A DNA stretch of 39,122 nucleotides from CAYLLN01 sp036496265. GTDB lineage: Bacteria > Planctomycetota > Planctomycetia > Pirellulales > Pirellulaceae. Position 1 is the stretch's first letter. Each line of letters starts with the position of its first letter. Below are positions 1 through 8,966 of this stretch, piece by piece. A program made the translations under genes and the position numbers. The stretch covers positions 1 through 39,122 of the forward strand of contig DASXLL010000119.1 in the NCBI GenBank assembly GCA_036496265.1. The letters are read 5' to 3'. The notes beneath the pieces are model-generated. The model saw nothing but the letters and a program-made list of their open reading frames with translations, was not told where the DNA came from and did not search any database.

Positions 1-144
1 TGTATCGAGCGGGTTGAGCCTGCCGTCGTTTACTGCACGCACGGTCCGGTTGAGTTTGTCGAGCTGCTGCGAAAACGCGGCCACAATGCGCATGCCCTGG
101 CCCACTGCGGGGCTGGCAAGCCGCTCGCATTGGCCAAGAAGTGA
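1..144 (+). CDS. C-terminal end of a truncated upstream gene
   Basis: The first reading frame is open from the window edge to a TGA at 142-144 and gives 47 residues, including VVYCTHGPVEFVELLRKRG. The pattern beta-strand, THG, then a helix with LRxxG resembles the end of metallo-beta-lactamase-fold exonucleases of the mRNA 3'-end processing factor / ligase-associated exonuclease type, where the last segment recombines a sheet strand with an H-G turn. That assignment is a guess from a short tail; the catalytic part lies outside the window. Codon use is like the neighbours and the frame has no competing ORF with a better look. Confidence 0.5.
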   Translation, partial: CIERVEPAVVYCTHGPVEFVELLRKRGHNAHALAHCGAGKPLALAKK

Positions 145-234
145 CGCCGGCGGCATTCCGTTTGGCCGGATTGTTCGGCCCATAGCGGCTGATCGCGAAA
201 TGCGGGCGATTCGGGCCTGACCGATTGCTCTCGC

Positions 235-253
235 GACCGCGCGGCATGCGGTC
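235..253 (+). terminator. Weak hairpin after the truncated gene
   Basis: GACCGC (235-240) and GCGGTC (248-253) form a 6-bp stem with a 7-nt loop, followed by GATCTTT. It lies 90 nt after the stop of the truncated gene. The T-tract is poor, so this is only a possible terminator. Confidence 0.2.
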
Positions 254-318
254 GATCTTTAAGGGCAAGCGCGATTGCCACGGATTGGCCGCGCGAGCAT
301 GACATGCAAGGACGCCGC

Positions 319-1896
319 ATGCGCTGCCAGACGCTATTGTGCCTCAAATCGCTCGGCGCCTGTTCCGCGCTCTGGGCGGCCGGCTGCGGTACGCACGATT
401 CGCCCGCCCTTTCGAGACCGGATGCAATTCCCGCCCCGCGAAGGATCGAGTTGCCGGCCAACATTCGGCCGCTGTTACAGGCCGAAGCAGCCGAACGCGA
501 AGAAGCCGATGGCGGCTCGGTGCCGGCCCAATATGAGCAGCCGCAGTCGCCTGCCTCGCCCCAGCCCCGAATAACTGGGTTTTCGTCCGCGTCGTCGTCT
601 CCTCCGCCCGCCGGCACCGTGCGCGAGTCGTATTGGGGCAATCCGCGTGCAGCCGCGACCAACTCGTCAACGATGCCTCGCGGTGACTATCTTCCCGTTT
701 TGCCGCCGCGGCCGGCCGCTGCTGCGCCTGCCGTGTTGCCGCCGAACGTAAGCTCCCTTGCCGTGCCTCCTCCGACTCCCGGGAGAACCACGATAGCGCC
801 GTCGGCCGGTTCGGGACCAGAACTCAGTGCGCCAAACATGGCGCTGCAGGCTCCGGTTTCGACTTTAGCGACAGCACCACCGCGGCAAAGTGCTTTCGTG
901 CCGGCAATCGAGCCAACGAACAGTTATGTTCCCTCGGCCTCGGCACAGGAGAAGGCCTACGTTCCGCAACAGCCACCGGTCAATCCATTTCAACCGTCGC
1001 CAACTCCTCCGCTGCCGACGCTGCCTGCGCCAACGCAGCAAACGGCCGCGATGCTGCCTGTCGTTCAGCAAGCGCAGCAAATGTCTAATCAGGCGGCTAC
1101 GATGGCTCAGCGGGGAATGTTCTATTCGGCCAAGACGGAGTTGATCAAAGCACTGACGCTGATTAGTCAGTCGCTCGATGTTCAGCAAGGCACGGCCACT
1201 CACACAGCCGCACTCACCGCGGGCCTTACCGCCCTGGAGGAAGCCCGCGATTTTGCAGCCAGCGGCGGCCAAAAAAGTGGATCCAACGTGATCACGATTG
1301 CCGCGACGCATCAAACCAAGCTGCCGACTCCGATTGAGCCTGGCGTCAGTCCGGTTGTGGCCCAGCAACAATACTTTGGATTCGCACAAAACCAACTGAC
1401 GATCGCGGCCGGTGGCTTGCCGGCTTCCTCCGATATTCTTTATCGCCTCGGGCGGTTGCAAACCGCGTTTGCCGCTCACGACAACGATCCGACGACCTTG
1501 CACGGGCCGCAAGCGATTGTTTTTCACCAAACGGCACTGGCGACCGACGCCAATAATTGGCTGGCCGCCAACGAGCTCGGCGTGCTGTATGCCCGTTATG
1601 GGCAACTGCCCCAAGCGAGACAATTGCTCGTGCAGAGCGTGATGCTTCATCCGCACCGTCAGGGCTGGCACAACCTGGCTGCCGTGCATCGCCGGCTGGG
1701 CGAGAGTGATCTCGCGCAGCGGGCTGAGGCCGAGGTTCAATTGTTCGACAAGCAGCCGGGCCAGGCGACCGACGCCAACGACATGGTCCGCTGGGTCGAT
1801 CCGAAGACATTTGCGGCCAGCAGCGGCGGCGATGCGAATTGGCCCGCGACTGTGGCGGCGAAGCCAGCAGCAGGCAGCGGTTCGACGCGACGGTAA
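319..1896 (+). CDS. Pro-rich lipoprotein with C-terminal TPR-like repeats
   Basis: About 525 aa. The ATG at 319 is preferred to the one at 304 because AAGGAC sits just before it and because the protein then begins with a compact signal peptide ending in WAAGC (Cys23), a lipobox-like site. Residues about 25-260 are low-complexity, rich in Pro, Ala, Ser and Gln, as expected for an envelope spacer. Two helical segments around residues 255-300 and a TPR-like pair near 385-455 (NELGVLYARYGQLPQARQLL, then HNLAAVHRRLGESDLAQRAE) follow. TPR lipoproteins act as assembly partners of secretins and pilus machines, and the next two genes on the same strand encode an outer-membrane export protein and a secretin. 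A pilotin or assembly role is therefore plausible but inferred. No named family recognised. Confidence 0.75.
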   Translation: MRCQTLLCLKSLGACSALWAAGCGTHDSPALSRPDAIPAPRRIELPANIRPLLQAEAAEREEADGGSVPAQYEQPQSPASPQPRITGFSSASSSPPPAGTVRESYWGNPRAAATNSSTMPRGDYLPVLPPRPAAAAPAVLPPNVSSLAVPPPTPGRTTIAPSAGSGPELSAPNMALQAPVSTLATAPPRQSAFVPAIEPTNSYVPSASAQEKAYVPQQPPVNPFQPSPTPPLPTLPAPTQQTAAMLPVVQQAQQMSNQAATMAQRGMFYSAKTELIKALTLISQSLDVQQGTATHTAALTAGLTALEEARDFAASGGQKSGSNVITIAATHQTKLPTPIEPGVSPVVAQQQYFGFAQNQLTIAAGGLPASSDILYRLGRLQTAFAAHDNDPTTLHGPQAIVFHQTALATDANNWLAANELGVLYARYGQLPQARQLLVQSVMLHPHRQGWHNLAAVHRRLGESDLAQRAEAEVQLFDKQPGQATDANDMVRWVDPKTFAASSGGDANWPATVAAKPAAGSGSTRR

Positions 1897-1950
1897 ACCG
1901 GGGACAGAGAGTCGGAGCGACTGAGAGACGGAATAACGGAGAAGACTCAG

Positions 1951-3141
1951 ATGCCGACAAGCACGACCAAAATAACAATCTCCCTGTCCCTCGTTCTCTC
2001 TGTGGCTCTGTCAGTGCGCTTCGTCTCAGCTCAAGCGCCCCAATCGCCCGTCGCGTGTGCCACCTGCGGCCCCGGCTGTGTCAATCCTTGCTTGCCGCCA
2101 ATTCAGGGCGTCGATTGCGCGCAAGGCACGGGCTGCGGCGAGGTGCATTGGAATGCTTGGGGACCCATTCCTTGGCAAGCCTTTGGTCATGGTGAATATG
2201 CCGGCGTCGCCCGCTTGCCGCATGTGCCCGAATATCGCCTGCGCGTCGATGATGAAATTGAGTTCGTTTATCGCCTCAAGCGCGACGAGGTGAATCGACC
2301 GTATTTGCTGGACGTCGGCGACGAAATCCAAATCGAATCGCTGATCGACGAAAAGTTGAACCGCAAGGTGATGGTGCAACCCGATGGCACGGTCGATTTG
2401 CTGCTACTCGGCCCGGTGCGCGTGATCCGCCGGACCGGCGAGCAAATCCGCGACGATTTGAACGAGAAATACAAAAAATTCTATCGCATCACGGACATCA
2501 ACGTGACGCGGATCACGACACAGGCGAAAGCCAACGACCTCTTGCAGTCGGTCAACAACCGCTTCTTCTCCGGTGGTCAAGGCAAGCGCGTCCGTGTTAC
2601 CCCCGAGGGCACCATTTCGCTGCCCTCGATCGGCGTTGTGCCAGCCCAAGGGCTGACGCTCGAGGAGCTTGGCCGCGAAGTGATGGAAAGGTACACGCTG
2701 GTCGCTGACGGACTGGAGATGACGCCGATTCTCGCCACCCGCGCTGCACGATTTGTTTATGTGACGGGCGAAGTGAAGAACCCCGGACGCTACGAAATGG
2801 TCGCGCCGACCACGGCGCTACAAGCACTGACGCTGGCCGGTGGCCGCGTGAATGGCGGCAACATGCGGGAAATCGTGGTGTTTCGCCGCGGCGAAGATTG
2901 GCGGCTATTGGCCACAAAGCTCGATCTGAACGGCGCGTGGAACGGTGAACGGCCGATTCCCTCCGATGAAATCTGGCTCCGCGATTCGGACGTCGTAGCC
3001 GTCCCACGCATGCCCATCCGCCGGCTCGACGACTTGATCGAGCTCTACATGACCCGCGGCGTCTATAGCGCGTTTCCAATCAGTTTCTTTTACAACCTGA
3101 GCGGGACGTCCGGGGTTGCCGTTGCCCCCTCAACGCACTAA
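1951..3141 (+). CDS. Polysaccharide export protein, Wza/OtnA-like (Poly_export + SLBB)
   Basis: 396 aa, ATG preceded by GGAGAAG with good spacing. A signal peptide ends near FVSA-QA (residue 27). Residues about 35-62 hold six cysteines (CATCGPGC, CLPP, DCAQGTGC), unusual for this family. Residues about 117-190 match Poly_export (YLLDVGDEIQIES, then VMVQPDGTVDLLLLG), followed by a second such block, and about 265-330 is an SLBB domain (VYVTGEVKNPGRYEM ... LTLAGG). Proteins of this family form the periplasmic/outer-membrane channel for exopolysaccharide. No glycosyltransferase or Wzc-type kinase gene is in the window; the neighbours are a TPR lipoprotein and a secretin, so this protein may instead be a structural part of that secretin complex. 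Confidence 0.88.
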   Translation: MPTSTTKITISLSLVLSVALSVRFVSAQAPQSPVACATCGPGCVNPCLPPIQGVDCAQGTGCGEVHWNAWGPIPWQAFGHGEYAGVARLPHVPEYRLRVDDEIEFVYRLKRDEVNRPYLLDVGDEIQIESLIDEKLNRKVMVQPDGTVDLLLLGPVRVIRRTGEQIRDDLNEKYKKFYRITDINVTRITTQAKANDLLQSVNNRFFSGGQGKRVRVTPEGTISLPSIGVVPAQGLTLEELGREVMERYTLVADGLEMTPILATRAARFVYVTGEVKNPGRYEMVAPTTALQALTLAGGRVNGGNMREIVVFRRGEDWRLLATKLDLNGAWNGERPIPSDEIWLRDSDVVAVPRMPIRRLDDLIELYMTRGVYSAFPISFFYNLSGTSGVAVAPSTH

Positions 3142-3271
3142 AGCATTTGCTCTTGATCTTCCAGTCGCACCTGCTATCGTCCGCCGCGCCAGCACATCTG
3201 CTTTTCGCGCTTCTTCGCGCTAGCAAAGCTGGCCGGATACCTGAGATCTGGCAGCCGACCGCAAACTGCTC

Positions 3272-3301
3272 TTGACCTGCTCGCGGCCTGCCGGGTAATT
3301 A
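3272..3301 (+). promoter_or_regulatory. Candidate promoter with palindromic operator before the secretin gene
   Basis: TTGACC (3272-3277), an 18-nt spacer and TAATTA (3296-3301) resemble a housekeeping promoter. A perfect 14-bp palindrome, CGGGTAATTACCCG (3292-3305), lies across the presumed -10 box, where a repressor could bind. The rest of the 346-bp gap between 3141 and 3488 shows nothing else. Prediction only. Confidence 0.35.
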
Positions 3302-3487
3302 CCCGCCACTTATCTACCGCCAGCATTTAACCGCGGAGATTCCGTGGAAAAATCTTGGCTATTGATTTTGTCCGGCGAAGGCGCAATTTGCGGCCGCGGG
3401 AATTTCGGCTTTGCGAAGGAGCTGTCCGCGCGGCGGCAAAACAAGATGAGCAGCTCAACGATGCACAGCAGCCAAGGCGTGAGAAAC

Positions 3488-6400
3488 ATGAGTCACAGGA
3501 GAATCGCTTTGAAAGCGACCTTGCCACTCTTACAGTCCATCGTAATTGCGGGATTGCTGCTAAGCGGCGCACCGGCGAGCGCACAGAATGCGGCCCCACC
3601 GAGCGCGGCCCCGCCGAACGCCCGCCGCGCGTCGGACGATCTGCTGCGCGAGGCTCGCGCGGCGATCAAGCGCAGCGACTACGCCCGTGCGGAGACGCTG
3701 ATCAACGACGCTGAAAAACTCGGCGCGAAGTATGACCCGCTGACCGATCGCTGGTCGGATACGCCGGGCTCGCTCCGCAAGTTGCTGGCCCAGGAGCGGG
3801 GCAAGGCGAATGGAGCCAAGAGCCCGTTCAGCATGCCCGCGCTGTTTGGCGGCAAGAAACCGAACGACGCCAATATCCCGACCGATCCGACAGCCGCTGC
3901 CAGCGCGCCGGCCAGTCAAATGACGATGAATGGCGCCGTGGACAAAATCGCCGGCGATCAAAAATCACTGGCCGCCAGCTTTGTGAAAGACTCTCGCGCG
4001 GCGATGGGCCGCGGCGACAAGTTGGCGGCTGTCGCGGCGTGGCAAAAAGCCGCGGCAATTCCGGCGACGTTTGGACCGCAAGAAGACTCGCCGCAGCGCC
4101 TGGCGGATGATTTAATTCGCGGCGGAATCGATCGCAGCCGGCTCGTGCCAGCCGCGCCGGTTACTGCGGCCCCCTCGCCATATGCCTTGCGTCCGTCCGA
4201 TGTGGACGCATCGCAGGATCGGCTGCCGCAATTGAACGCTTCCGGCGCCGCGCCGCCTGCTGCGGCCGCGCCTAGCAATTATTCGCCATACAATCTGCCG
4301 CCGGAATCGAACCCGCTGTCACAAAGCCAGGCTTCGCAAGCGGCATATCAGCAAGCTGCACAGCCGCCCTATCAGGAAGCTGCACAAACGCCGTATCAGC
4401 AAGCTGCACAAGCGGCCTACCAGCAACCGACACAATCGGTCTATCAGCCACAGCCGCAAGAAGCCCAGCCTGCGCCGGCTTACGCAATTCAAGAGCCGCA
4501 GCGTCTGCCGACGGGCGATGCGAATGCTCCGGTAGAAGCGAGCCGTCTCGTCGCTCAGTCGCGCCTGGCCCTCGATCGGGGCGATTTGGCAACGGCTGCC
4601 CGCCTGGCCGAACAGGCCGAAACGTTAAACGTTCCAGATACAGCATTTGCCCAGGGCGAAACTCGGCCGTGGCAAATGTCTCTGGAAGTTAGTCGTGCCC
4701 AAGTGCGTCGCGAAGGCGTCGTGCCCGCCGGCGCAACCGGCCAGGCCGCCGAGCCGCAGTATCCCGTTGCACAAGGCGTTTATACGCCCGAGGGCGATCA
4801 AACGCGATTGGTTCCCGCTGCCACGCAGCAATTGATGCGGACGCCGCCGCCGTTTGTCTCCCCCGAGCCAACTGTGGCGCAGCGGCTGTACCAGGAAGGT
4901 TTGCAAGCGCTTCAGGCTCAGGACCGTGCCACGGCGGTGCAAAAATTCAGTGAAGCTTGGAAGCAGCAGGATCAGCTCGATCCGGAAACGCGGCAGCAGC
5001 TCAAGGACAAGCTGACGTTTTTGCGGAATTCGGAGGGCGCCAAGCCGCTAAACGCCGGTGAATCGCCGTCGCCGTTGGAGCAAGTCAACTCGCAGCAGGA
5101 ATTGCTGCGGCAAAAGATGGTCCGCGAGATTCTGAACGAGGAAAAAGCTGCGCAGCAGCAAGCGCAGAACGATCCGCGGGGCGCCCTGGCGAATTTAAAG
5201 CGGCTGCGCGAGCGAGTTGCTGCTGCCGAGGTCGAGCCTGCCGCACGGAAGCAATTGTTGACGATGGTCGATCGGCTGGTAAAGGAATTGGAAACCTTCA
5301 TCGAACAAAACAAGGCTGCTCTTCAAGCGACCGAGCAAAACAACTCGGTTAAGGCCGAGGTTGTTCGCGATCAGGAAGTCCGCCTGCAGTCGCAAGGCAA
5401 GTTGGCGGACATGGTCGAGCAATTCAACCGGCTGATGGACGAAAAGCGGTATGCCGAGGCGGAAGTGATCGCGCGGCAGGCGAATGATATCGCTCCGGGC
5501 GAGAGCGTTGTCGTCAACATGATCGAGAAATCGAAGCTAGCCCATCGAATCTATGAAGACCTGAATATCCAAGACGGATCAGAGAGATATTTCGCCACCA
5601 CAATGCTCAACATCGGTCGATCGGCGATTGGCATCGATGACGAGAACCCCATTCACTTCGGTCCGGTCGATAGCTGGAAAAAACTTAGTATGTCGCGCCG
5701 CGGCTGGCTGAAAGAGCAGCGGAATATGACGCCATCGGAGCGGGAAATTCAAAAATCGCTGTCGAAAGGCGTCGAAGTCCGGTTCATCAATCGGCCGCTG
5801 TCGGAAGTGATGGACACGCTGGGCCGGATGGCCGGCGTCAACGTCTATCTCGATCCGCAGGGGCTGAACGCCGAAGGAGTGACCACTGATACGCCGGTGA
5901 CGCTCAATCTGACGCAGCCGATTTCGCTCAAGAGCGCTCTGAACCTGATGCTCAGCCCGCTGGGCCTGAGCTACGTGATTCAGAATGAAGTATTGCGGAT
6001 CACGAGCGAGCAAACGAAGGACTCGAACGTTTATGCCAAGGCCTATTATGTCGCCGACCTTGTGATGCCGATTCCGAATTTCGTCAACAATGGCAGTCTC
6101 GGACTGCCCGGCGCGATTCGCGAAAGCATGAACGCCATGGCGGGCCTGGGGATCATGCCGCGAGCGCCCAGCGGCTTTGCGCCGTTGACGATTTCGAAGG
6201 ACGAAGGTCAACAGCAGGCGCAATCAAGCGCGAGCGTGCTGGCCCAAATTAACAACATGGGTGGCGCCGGCGGCATGGGCGGCATGGGCGGTGGCATGCG
6301 AAACGCCGTGAACCCGGCTGGTGGCGGCTTTGCCGGGCCTGGTGGACTCGGCCGCGGCGCCCAGCCCGACTTTGACAGTCTTACCGAGCTGATTACGAGC

Positions 6401-7552
6401 ACCATCGCCCCCCAGAGCTGGCAGGAAGTCGGCGGCCCGGGCGCGATTTCGGGTTATGAAAACAACTTGAGCCTTGTCGTCAGCCAGACGCAGGAAGTCC
6501 ACGAGCAGATTGCCGATTTGCTCGAGCAGCTCCGCCGTCTGCAGGACCTCCAAGTCACGATTGAGGTGCGATTCATCACGCTATCCGACAACTTCTTCGA
6601 GCGTATCGGCGTCGATTTTCAATTGAGCATCGACGATAACACCGGGCTGAATAACTTCTTGCCGTTTCTGCCATCAGGGGCTCCGCCGACAGCCAACAGC
6701 CCGCTTTTCGACGACAGCAATAAGACGATTTCCATCGGTTGGAATGGAACGACGCCGACGGGCGACCTGGATGTCAAATTATCGCAAGGCAGCTTCGGTG
6801 GCGCTACGCCGCAGTTCGGTAACTTCAATGCCAACACGGTGGCCAACTTTGGCTTTGCCATCCTTAGCGATCTCGAAGTGTTCTTCGTCCTCGCCGCCGG
6901 CCAAGGCGACAGTCGGGCCAACATTTTGCAGGCACCGAAGGTCACCCTGTTCAACGGTCAATTCGCATTCGTGTCCGATACCACGCAGCAGCCCTTCGTG
7001 ACGTCGGTGATCCCGGTCGTCGGCGATTTCGCGGCAGCACAGCAACCCGTGATCGTCGTGCTGAATGAAGGCACGAGCTTAAGTGTGCAGGCCGTCGTCT
7101 CGTCTGACCGGCGGTTCGTGCGTCTGACGATGGTGCCGTTCTTCAGCCAGATTGGCGACGTGAAGGAATTCACGTTCACTGGCACGACGCAGACCGACAG
7201 CGGCACGACGGTGCAGGATCCCTCGAATCCCGATCAGGATATTACCAATAATCAAACAAAAACCGTTTCGGGCACGACCGTCCAATTACCGACGTTCGCG
7301 TTTACGACGGTGACGACCACCGTCAGCGTTCCGGACGGCGGCACGGTGCTGCTCGGCGGCATCAAACGTCTCCGCGAAGGTCGCACGGAATTCGGCGTGC
7401 CGATTCTCAATAAAGTGCCGTACATCAGCCGCTTGTTCAAAAACGTCGGCATCGGCCGCGAAGCTCAGAGCCTGATGATGATGGTCACGCCCCGCATCAT
7501 CATTCAGGAAGAAGAAGAGCAAAAACTCGGGATTGAAGTGCCCGAGCAATAG
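3488..7552 (+). CDS. Giant secretin (type II/III secretion family) with TPR-rich N-terminal half
   Basis: 1354 aa from ATG 3488. The frame is open to a GTG at 3344, but 3488 puts a clean signal peptide first (MSHRRIALK, hydrophobic core, ASAQ). Residues about 45-600 hold five TPR-like helix pairs (for example REARAAIKRSDYARAETLI, SRLALDRGDLATAARLAEQA, QEGLQALQAQDRATAVQKFS), separated by a Pro/Gln/Tyr stretch with repeated YQQAAQ units. About 763-845 is an STN/N0-like domain (VEVRFINRPLSEVMDTLGRM). A Gly/Met stretch (MGGMGGMGGG) precedes the secretin domain at about 1020-1340, with VPDGGTVLLGGIKRLREG and VPILNKVPYISRLFKN. Secretins form the outer-membrane ring of type II, type IV pilus and related systems. 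Ordinary GspD/PilQ proteins are about 650-750 aa, so the length is distinctive. No inner-membrane or ATPase partner is nearby. Confidence 0.92.
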   Translation: MSHRRIALKATLPLLQSIVIAGLLLSGAPASAQNAAPPSAAPPNARRASDDLLREARAAIKRSDYARAETLINDAEKLGAKYDPLTDRWSDTPGSLRKLLAQERGKANGAKSPFSMPALFGGKKPNDANIPTDPTAAASAPASQMTMNGAVDKIAGDQKSLAASFVKDSRAAMGRGDKLAAVAAWQKAAAIPATFGPQEDSPQRLADDLIRGGIDRSRLVPAAPVTAAPSPYALRPSDVDASQDRLPQLNASGAAPPAAAAPSNYSPYNLPPESNPLSQSQASQAAYQQAAQPPYQEAAQTPYQQAAQAAYQQPTQSVYQPQPQEAQPAPAYAIQEPQRLPTGDANAPVEASRLVAQSRLALDRGDLATAARLAEQAETLNVPDTAFAQGETRPWQMSLEVSRAQVRREGVVPAGATGQAAEPQYPVAQGVYTPEGDQTRLVPAATQQLMRTPPPFVSPEPTVAQRLYQEGLQALQAQDRATAVQKFSEAWKQQDQLDPETRQQLKDKLTFLRNSEGAKPLNAGESPSPLEQVNSQQELLRQKMVREILNEEKAAQQQAQNDPRGALANLKRLRERVAAAEVEPAARKQLLTMVDRLVKELETFIEQNKAALQATEQNNSVKAEVVRDQEVRLQSQGKLADMVEQFNRLMDEKRYAEAEVIARQANDIAPGESVVVNMIEKSKLAHRIYEDLNIQDGSERYFATTMLNIGRSAIGIDDENPIHFGPVDSWKKLSMSRRGWLKEQRNMTPSEREIQKSLSKGVEVRFINRPLSEVMDTLGRMAGVNVYLDPQGLNAEGVTTDTPVTLNLTQPISLKSALNLMLSPLGLSYVIQNEVLRITSEQTKDSNVYAKAYYVADLVMPIPNFVNNGSLGLPGAIRESMNAMAGLGIMPRAPSGFAPLTISKDEGQQQAQSSASVLAQINNMGGAGGMGGMGGGMRNAVNPAGGGFAGPGGLGRGAQPDFDSLTELITSTIAPQSWQEVGGPGAISGYENNLSLVVSQTQEVHEQIADLLEQLRRLQDLQVTIEVRFITLSDNFFERIGVDFQLSIDDNTGLNNFLPFLPSGAPPTANSPLFDDSNKTISIGWNGTTPTGDLDVKLSQGSFGGATPQFGNFNANTVANFGFAILSDLEVFFVLAAGQGDSRANILQAPKVTLFNGQFAFVSDTTQQPFVTSVIPVVGDFAAAQQPVIVVLNEGTSLSVQAVVSSDRRFVRLTMVPFFSQIGDVKEFTFTGTTQTDSGTTVQDPSNPDQDITNNQTKTVSGTTVQLPTFAFTTVTTTVSVPDGGTVLLGGIKRLREGRTEFGVPILNKVPYISRLFKNVGIGREAQSLMMMVTPRIIIQEEEEQKLGIEVPEQ

Positions 7553-7629
7553 TCGCTCTCTCGTTCCCTCGCTCCGCGTGGGAACGCAAGCCGCCCGACG
7601 CTCTGCGTCGGCTCGCGATCACTTTGAGG

Positions 7630-7677
7630 GCCGCCGCAGGTTTCATCCCCCCGGACCTGCGGCGGCTTTCTTTTTTT
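7630..7677 (+). terminator. Strong intrinsic terminator of the secretin gene
   Basis: A perfect 12-bp GC-rich stem, GCCGCCGCAGGT (7630-7641) with ACCTGCGGCGGC (7655-7666), a 13-nt loop, then TTTCTTTTTTT. It lies 78 nt after the secretin stop. Confidence 0.9.
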
Positions 7678-7724
7678 GGTGCAACATCGATGAGCGACTC
7701 TCCAACGGGAAACCCGTCCAGACG

Positions 7725-7881
7725 AATAAGATTAAGATGAAGATTAAGAGTAGGACCAAAATGAAGAGCAAGAGCACGAGCAAGATTAGGACCGAAAAGT
7801 CTTACTCTTAATTCCTTCTCTTAATCCGGCTCTTGATCTTAATCTCATTCCTAATCTTCCTCTTGCTCTTACTCTTTCTCC
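7725..7881. repeat. Hexamer-periodic mirrored purine/pyrimidine element, copy 1
   Basis: The left half (7725-7798) is purine-rich and built from degenerate 6-nt units of the type AAGATT, AAGATG, AAGAGT, AGGACC, AAGAGC. The right half (7799-7881) is the complementary type: TCTTAC, CTCTTA, CTCTTG, ATCTTA, ATCTTC. The two halves can fold into a long imperfect hairpin with several registers. It lies between the secretin terminator and the DUF423 gene. The same design recurs at 12121-12271. A 6-nt period is also two codons, so short ORFs rich in Lys/Ser/Arg/Ile appear across it; these are not considered genes. Confidence 0.75.
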
Positions 7882-7939
7882 CGCCCGCCGCGATACAATC
7901 GAGCCGTCGTTCCGTTCCACGAGCAATTCCCACTCTGCC

Positions 7940-8389
7940 TTGCTAACTAATTCTTCTGCCAACGTTTGGATTCTGATCGCCGCTCTCCTCGGCGGCCTGG
8001 CTGTCGGCCTTGGCGCCTTTGGCGCGCATGGCTTGGAATCGCGCCTGAAAGAGCCGGATGGCTCGATCACCGCTGAGACGCAGCGCAGAATGGCCAACTG
8101 GGAAACGGCCGCCCGCTACCAGATGTACCACGCGCTCGCCATTCTGGCGATTGGCTGCCTGCTCAATCAGCGCCGTTCAGTGCTGCTGCAAACTTCGGCC
8201 GCGGCGATGACGGCCGGAACGCTGGTCTTTAGCGGCTGCCTATACGCTTTGGTGCTCAGCGGGCAGCGATTTTTAGGGGCCATTGTTCCCATCGGCGGCG
8301 TCTTGATGCTCATCGGATGGGCGCTTCTTGGTGTGGCCGTCGTCACGCAGAGCACAAGTGAACCGCGCTCGAACGGCTCGTACGGTTGA
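7940..8389 (+). CDS. DUF423 family membrane protein
   Basis: 149 aa with four predicted membrane segments (about 9-25, 60-78, 87-108, 115-135). The N-terminal LGGLAVGLGAFGAHGL and the internal RYQMYHALAILAIG are the conserved features of DUF423 (YgdD-type) proteins, whose function is not established. No ATG fits; the start is a TTG at 7940 with only a weak ribosome site, so the N-terminus is uncertain by a few residues. The gene stands alone before the tss genes and is probably unrelated to them. Confidence 0.85.
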   Translation: MLTNSSANVWILIAALLGGLAVGLGAFGAHGLESRLKEPDGSITAETQRRMANWETAARYQMYHALAILAIGCLLNQRRSVLLQTSAAAMTAGTLVFSGCLYALVLSGQRFLGAIVPIGGVLMLIGWALLGVAVVTQSTSEPRSNGSYG

Positions 8390-8399
8390 CAGCCGGAAT

Positions 8400-8428
8400 T
8401 TGGTCATCGGCTGACGTTCTGCTAGACT
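8400..8428 (+). promoter_or_regulatory. Candidate promoter of the tssEFG operon
   Basis: TTGGTC (8400-8405), a 17-nt spacer and TAGACT (8423-8428) lie 30 nt before the tssE start, in the 69-nt gap after the DUF423 stop. Prediction by eye only. Confidence 0.35.
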
Positions 8429-8458
8429 CGCGTTTACACCGCACTCCCGCCGAAACGA

Positions 8459-8950
8459 ATGAATCAACCGAGCGCCAAAACGTCGCTGCTGCCGTCGATC
8501 ATCGACCGGCTTATCGAGCCGCGCGGTGAGGAAACGAGCGATCTGCACCGCCGGGGGCAAACGGTGCGCGAGCTGGAAGAAGCTGTTCGCCGCGACTTGC
8601 AAGACTTGCTCAACACACGGCGGACGGCAACCGACGGATTTGCTGACGACGCCGAGCTGTCGCGGTCGCTGCTGATGTTTGGCTTGCCCGAGTTGACAAC
8701 CTACAATCCGACCGTGCCGGATCAACGGAAGACATTACAGACGATTATCGAAGACACGATCGCGAAATTTGAGCCGCGGCTGATGGACGTCCGCGTCACA
8801 TCGATGGCGGCCGACGCGGTGAGCGGGCGCGGGCTGCGAATGTGCGTCGAAGCTCTGTTGCGTGTCTCGCCTGCCCCCGTGCCGGTCACGTTTGACACGG
8901 TCGTTAAATCGGGCAGCGGCGAGTGGCAAGTCGTTGAGACCAACACGTAA
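8459..8950 (+). CDS. tssE: Type VI secretion baseplate protein TssE (gp25-like)
   Basis: 163 aa, ATG start. It has the layout of TssE, the homologue of phage T4 gp25: an N-terminal LLPSIIDRL, a helical VRRDLQDLLNTRR, then LLMFGLPELTTYN and IEDTIAKFEPRLMDVRV. The last segment is the sheet that nucleates sheath assembly on the baseplate wedge. It is the first gene of a compact operon, with tssF 16 nt downstream and tssG overlapping tssF, the usual order of a TssE-F-G wedge module. The protein acts in the cytoplasm at the inner membrane. Confidence 0.93.
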   Translation: MNQPSAKTSLLPSIIDRLIEPRGEETSDLHRRGQTVRELEEAVRRDLQDLLNTRRTATDGFADDAELSRSLLMFGLPELTTYNPTVPDQRKTLQTIIEDTIAKFEPRLMDVRVTSMAADAVSGRGLRMCVEALLRVSPAPVPVTFDTVVKSGSGEWQVVETNT

Positions 8951-8966
8951 TAATCTTGGTGCAATA

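Noticed and set aside
865..1740. 291-aa minus-strand ORF
   Set aside because: Shadow of the Pro-rich lipoprotein gene, Arg/Leu-rich with no domain pattern.
7736..7811. Possible small Lys/Ser/Arg-rich peptides from the hexamer element
   Set aside because: They follow from the 6-nt periodicity, have no ribosome site and differ between copies.
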